Shown: in pieces, positions 61,476-64,000 of the stretch
How positions within the stretch are numbered: the first letter of the stretch is position 1
Layout: each line of letters opens with the position of its first letter
NCBI GenBank assembly: GCA_002376235.1
Contig: DFNX01000016.1
Coordinates: 434,001 to 498,000 of the forward strand
Length of the DNA stretch: 64,000 bases
Origin: Neorhizobium sp. UBA3556
GTDB lineage: Bacteria; Pseudomonadota; Alphaproteobacteria; Rhizobiales; Rhizobiaceae
Direction: 5' to 3'
Position numbers and translations under genes: made by a program
The notes under the pieces: model-generated
What the model saw: only the letters and a program-made list of their open reading frames with translations
Database searches by the model: none
Told to the model about the DNA's origin: nothing

Positions 61476-61658
61476 CTGGGTCCTTATGCCTTGAAAGCTT
61501 GCCTTAGCAGGGTCTAGCTAGCATTGCTGGCAATAAAAGCCGCACATGCGGCATCGCGAAAAAGCCGGATTTTTGGCAAGATCGCAAGTGATTCGAAACA
61601 ATATGAGATGGGCATGGCTTCCTCCTCGGCACCTCGGCAGGCAGCAGTGAAAGACCAG

Positions 61659-63743
61659 ATGGACGACAACAGCAACGATCTTTTCGGTGAACCCTCGGCG
61701 AATGCCCAGCCGCTTGGCGCCAAGGATATGAGCGCCAAGCCGGCTGCCGCCGCGCCCGCGCCCGCCGTCGTTGCCGAACCGTCCACGCCGCGCCCTACCC
61801 CGCTCAAGAGCGGCGGCGAGGATTACGGCGCGTCGTCGATCCGCGTTCTCGAAGGGCTTGAGCCGGTGCGTATGCGCCCCGGCATGTATATCGGCGGTAC
61901 AGACGAAAAGGCGCTGCATCATCTATTTGCAGAAGTCATCGATAACTCGATGGACGAAGCCGTAGCCGGTCACGCCAATTTCATCGAAGTCCACCTCGAC
62001 GCCGAAGGTTTTCTCACCGTGTCCGATAACGGCCGCGGCATTCCGGTCGAAAACCATCCGCAGGTTCCCGGCAAGTCGACGCTCGAAGTCATCATGACCA
62101 AGCTGCATGCAGGCGGCAAATTCGATGGCGATGCCTATGAGACCTCCGGCGGCCTGCACGGCGTCGGCGTCTCGGTCGTCAACGCGCTGTCGGATGTTCT
62201 CGAAGTCGAGGTCGCCCGCAATCGCAAACTCTATCGCCAAACCTTTTCCCGCGGTGTGCCGCAGGGCGGACTGCAGGAGCTCGGCGATGTGCATAACCGC
62301 CGCGGCACCCGCGTGCGCTTTCATCCCGACCCGCAGATTTTTGGCGATCGCGCCAAATTCGACGGCGGCCGGATTTTCCGCATGGCCCGTTCCAAAGCCT
62401 ATCTCTTCGGCGGCGTCGAAATTCGCTGGAGCTGCGATCCCGGCGTCGTGCCGGAAGGCGGCGAGATCCCGGAAAAGGCGGTCTTCCACTTCCCCGGCGG
62501 CCTGAAGGACTATCTGGCGGCGACCCTCGGCAAGGATTTCACCGTCACTCGCGAGATTTTTTCCGGCCGCACGGAAAAGACCGGCGGCCATGGCGCGATG
62601 GAATGGGCGGTCACCTGGTATGGCGGCGATCCGGCACTGCATTCCTATTGCAATACCATTCCGACCCAGGAAGGCGGCACCCATGAGGCCGGCCTGCGCA
62701 TCGCGCTGACCAAGGGTCTGAAGAACTATGCCGAACTGACCCAGAACAAGCGTGCCAAGGATATTACCACCGACGACGTGATGATTTCGGCCGTCGGCAT
62801 GCTCTCGGTCTTCATCCGCGAACCGGAATTCGTCGGCCAGACCAAGGACAAGCTTGCAACCGTAGAGGCCCAGCGCCTTGTCGAAAACGTGCTGCGCGAT
62901 CCGTTCGACCACTATCTCGCCGGAAACCCCAACGAGGCGGCAAAGCTGCTTGACTGGGTAATCGAACGCGCCGAAGAGCGCCTTCGCCGCCGCAAGGAAA
63001 AGGAAGTCAACCGCAAGACTGCCGTGCGCAAGCTGCGCCTGCCCGGCAAGCTGGCCGACTGCTCGCAGAATACCGCGGAGGGTGCTGAACTCTTCATCGT
63101 CGAGGGTGACTCGGCTGGTGGCTCGGCCAAGCAGGGCCGCAACCGCACCAACCAGGCCATTCTTCCGTTGCGTGGAAAAATCCTGAACGTTGGCTCTGCC
63201 AGCCGCGAAAAGCTGTCTGCCAACCAGCAGATTGCCGACCTGGTGCAGGCGCTCGGCTGCGGCACACGGTCGAAATACCGCGAGGAAGATCTTCGCTACG
63301 AGCGCGTCATCATCATGACCGATGCCGACGTCGATGGCGCGCATATCGCATCGCTGCTGATCACCTTCTTCTATCAGGAAATGCCGGAGCTGATCCGCGG
63401 CAACCATCTCTATCTGGCGGTGCCGCCGCTCTACGTCATCCGTCAGGGCGGCAAGACGGTCTATGCCCGCGATGACGCGCACCGCGCCGAACTGATGGAA
63501 ACCGTATTCAAGGGCAAGAAGGTCGAGATCGGACGCTTCAAAGGTCTCGGTGAAATGATGGCCGCGCAGCTCAAGGAAACCACCATGGATCCGGCCAAGC
63601 GCACGCTGCTGCGGGTCGATATCGACGAGGTGGATTTCGAAGGCACCCGCGAGGCGGTCGACAACCTGATGGGCACCAAGGCCGATGCGCGCTTCCGCTT
63701 CATCCAGGAACGCGCCGCATTTGCCCAAAATCTCGATATCTGA
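61659..63743 (+). CDS. parE: DNA topoisomerase IV subunit B (ParE)
   Basis: About 694 residues. ATPase subunit of the type II topoisomerase that separates daughter chromosomes. GHKL ATPase motifs: EVIDNSMDEAVAGHA near residue 95, SDNGRGIPVENHP near 118, ETSGGLHGVGVSVVNALSD near 163; TOPRIM domain: LFIVEGDSAGGSAKQGRNRTNQAILPLRGKI near 475 and IIMTDADVDGAHIASLLITFF near 550. ParE rather than GyrB by the Rhizobium-type N-terminus (MDDNSNDLFGE). Start chosen at ATG 61659; ATG 61608 or 61614 and GTG 61650 are possible. parC is not in the window. Confidence 0.92.
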   Translation: MDDNSNDLFGEPSANAQPLGAKDMSAKPAAAAPAPAVVAEPSTPRPTPLKSGGEDYGASSIRVLEGLEPVRMRPGMYIGGTDEKALHHLFAEVIDNSMDEAVAGHANFIEVHLDAEGFLTVSDNGRGIPVENHPQVPGKSTLEVIMTKLHAGGKFDGDAYETSGGLHGVGVSVVNALSDVLEVEVARNRKLYRQTFSRGVPQGGLQELGDVHNRRGTRVRFHPDPQIFGDRAKFDGGRIFRMARSKAYLFGGVEIRWSCDPGVVPEGGEIPEKAVFHFPGGLKDYLAATLGKDFTVTREIFSGRTEKTGGHGAMEWAVTWYGGDPALHSYCNTIPTQEGGTHEAGLRIALTKGLKNYAELTQNKRAKDITTDDVMISAVGMLSVFIREPEFVGQTKDKLATVEAQRLVENVLRDPFDHYLAGNPNEAAKLLDWVIERAEERLRRRKEKEVNRKTAVRKLRLPGKLADCSQNTAEGAELFIVEGDSAGGSAKQGRNRTNQAILPLRGKILNVGSASREKLSANQQIADLVQALGCGTRSKYREEDLRYERVIIMTDADVDGAHIASLLITFFYQEMPELIRGNHLYLAVPPLYVIRQGGKTVYARDDAHRAELMETVFKGKKVEIGRFKGLGEMMAAQLKETTMDPAKRTLLRVDIDEVDFEGTREAVDNLMGTKADARFRFIQERAAFAQNLDI

Positions 63744-63935
63744 CGCTTGCGACCGCAGAGCACTTCCGCATTTCTTCGAAACGCGAAATTGCTCTGTCGC
63801 CTATTACGACGCAATTCCGGACGCAAAACCGGGTTCCACTTTTGCTGAAATTGCTTCAGATAGGATTGCGCGACAGGGCGCGGCGTGCTTCACCGGAAAG
63901 ATCGTTTTTCGATCACCTGAACGAAGCACCCCGCC

Positions 63936-64000
63936 ATGAAGCAGATCCTCTCCATTCAGTCCCACGTCGCCTATGGTTATGTGGGAAATCGTGCTGCCAC
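63936..64000 (+). CDS. pdxY: Pyridoxal kinase (start only; cut by window end)
   Basis: Only the first 21 full codons are present: MKQILSIQSHVAYGYVGNRAA, a clear PdxY/PdxK start with the substrate-binding SHVAYGYVGN segment. Makes pyridoxal 5'-phosphate in vitamin B6 salvage. It starts 192 bases after parE on the same strand. Confidence 0.85.
   Translation, partial: MKQILSIQSHVAYGYVGNRAA

Noticed and set aside
1..64000. CRISPR arrays, IS elements, prophage or integrase genes
   Set aside because: No regularly spaced repeats, transposase, integrase or phage structural genes were seen in any frame; the only integration-like mark is the 13-base tRNA-end repeat.

Overview
The window looks like a chromosomal segment of an alphaproteobacterium in the Rhizobiaceae (Rhizobium, Agrobacterium, Sinorhizobium and relatives). 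The evidence is GC-rich coding sequence with typical rhizobial codon use, a phosphatidylcholine synthase (Pcs), an IalB-family protein, a DUF1476/zeta-type ATPase inhibitor, DUF1127, a purS-purQ purine cluster, and a palindromic intergenic element of the rhizobial mosaic type. Gene content and order (mfd-sdhE, recG, glmS-glmU, a BMP-type ABC transporter beside pcs, ppiD-trpD-trpC-moaC-moeA, pyrG-secG-tpiA) are mostly housekeeping. I see no plasmid, phage or transposon hallmark genes.

Layout. 1-11.1 kb is a purine biosynthesis region: purB (5' end cut by the window), an RBBP9-type hydrolase, a PAS-GGDEF gene broken by a frameshift, DUF1476, then purC-purS-small coiled-coil gene-purQ. A lipoprotein and a divergent DUF1127/MocR-type regulator pair follow, then purL. 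11.2-14.3 kb holds bolA, a gene for a very basic small protein, the monothiol glutaredoxin grxD, a Bcr/CflA-type MFS pump and ialB. 14.6-18.1 kb has an orphan YejA-like binding protein, a FrnE/DsbA-like oxidoreductase and an EamA transporter, closed by a palindromic repeat. 18.4-26.4 kb is DNA repair: mfd with sdhE, a secreted hydrolase, recG and a DUF502 membrane protein. 26.5-35.5 kb has glmS and glmU (UDP-GlcNAc synthesis), a four-gene BMP-family ABC importer and pcs. 35.7-38.6 kb has a UbiH-type hydroxylase, an AEC transporter and ccdA.

At 38.8 kb a tRNA-Lys(TTT) has a good sigma70-type promoter. It is followed by ybdD-cstA (a pyruvate/peptide carbon-starvation transporter pair) and by a second copy of the last 13 bases of the tRNA end near 41.68 kb. 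Two short single-membrane-span genes, a MacAB-like tripartite exporter, small hypotheticals and a DUF486 protein lead to the ppiD-trpDC-moaC-moeA run (47.7-53.2 kb). Then come phrB, a ketopantoate-reductase-like gene, an isolated two-part membrane/TPR-like protein that fits no neighbour, pyrG, secG, tpiA, a secreted alpha/beta hydrolase, parE and the first codons of pdxY.

Most of the window is ordinary core genome. The parts that deserve a second look are the GGDEF frameshift, small unexplained genes wedged inside conserved operons (purS-x-purQ and bolA-x-grxD), the tRNA-end duplication around cstA, the orphan membrane protein at 55.7-57.1 kb, the tandem microproteins at 41.8-42.3 kb, and unexplained inverted repeats upstream of ppiD and cstA. 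I found no clear complete novel multi-gene system. The best candidate for unknown biology is the gene at 55693-57135.
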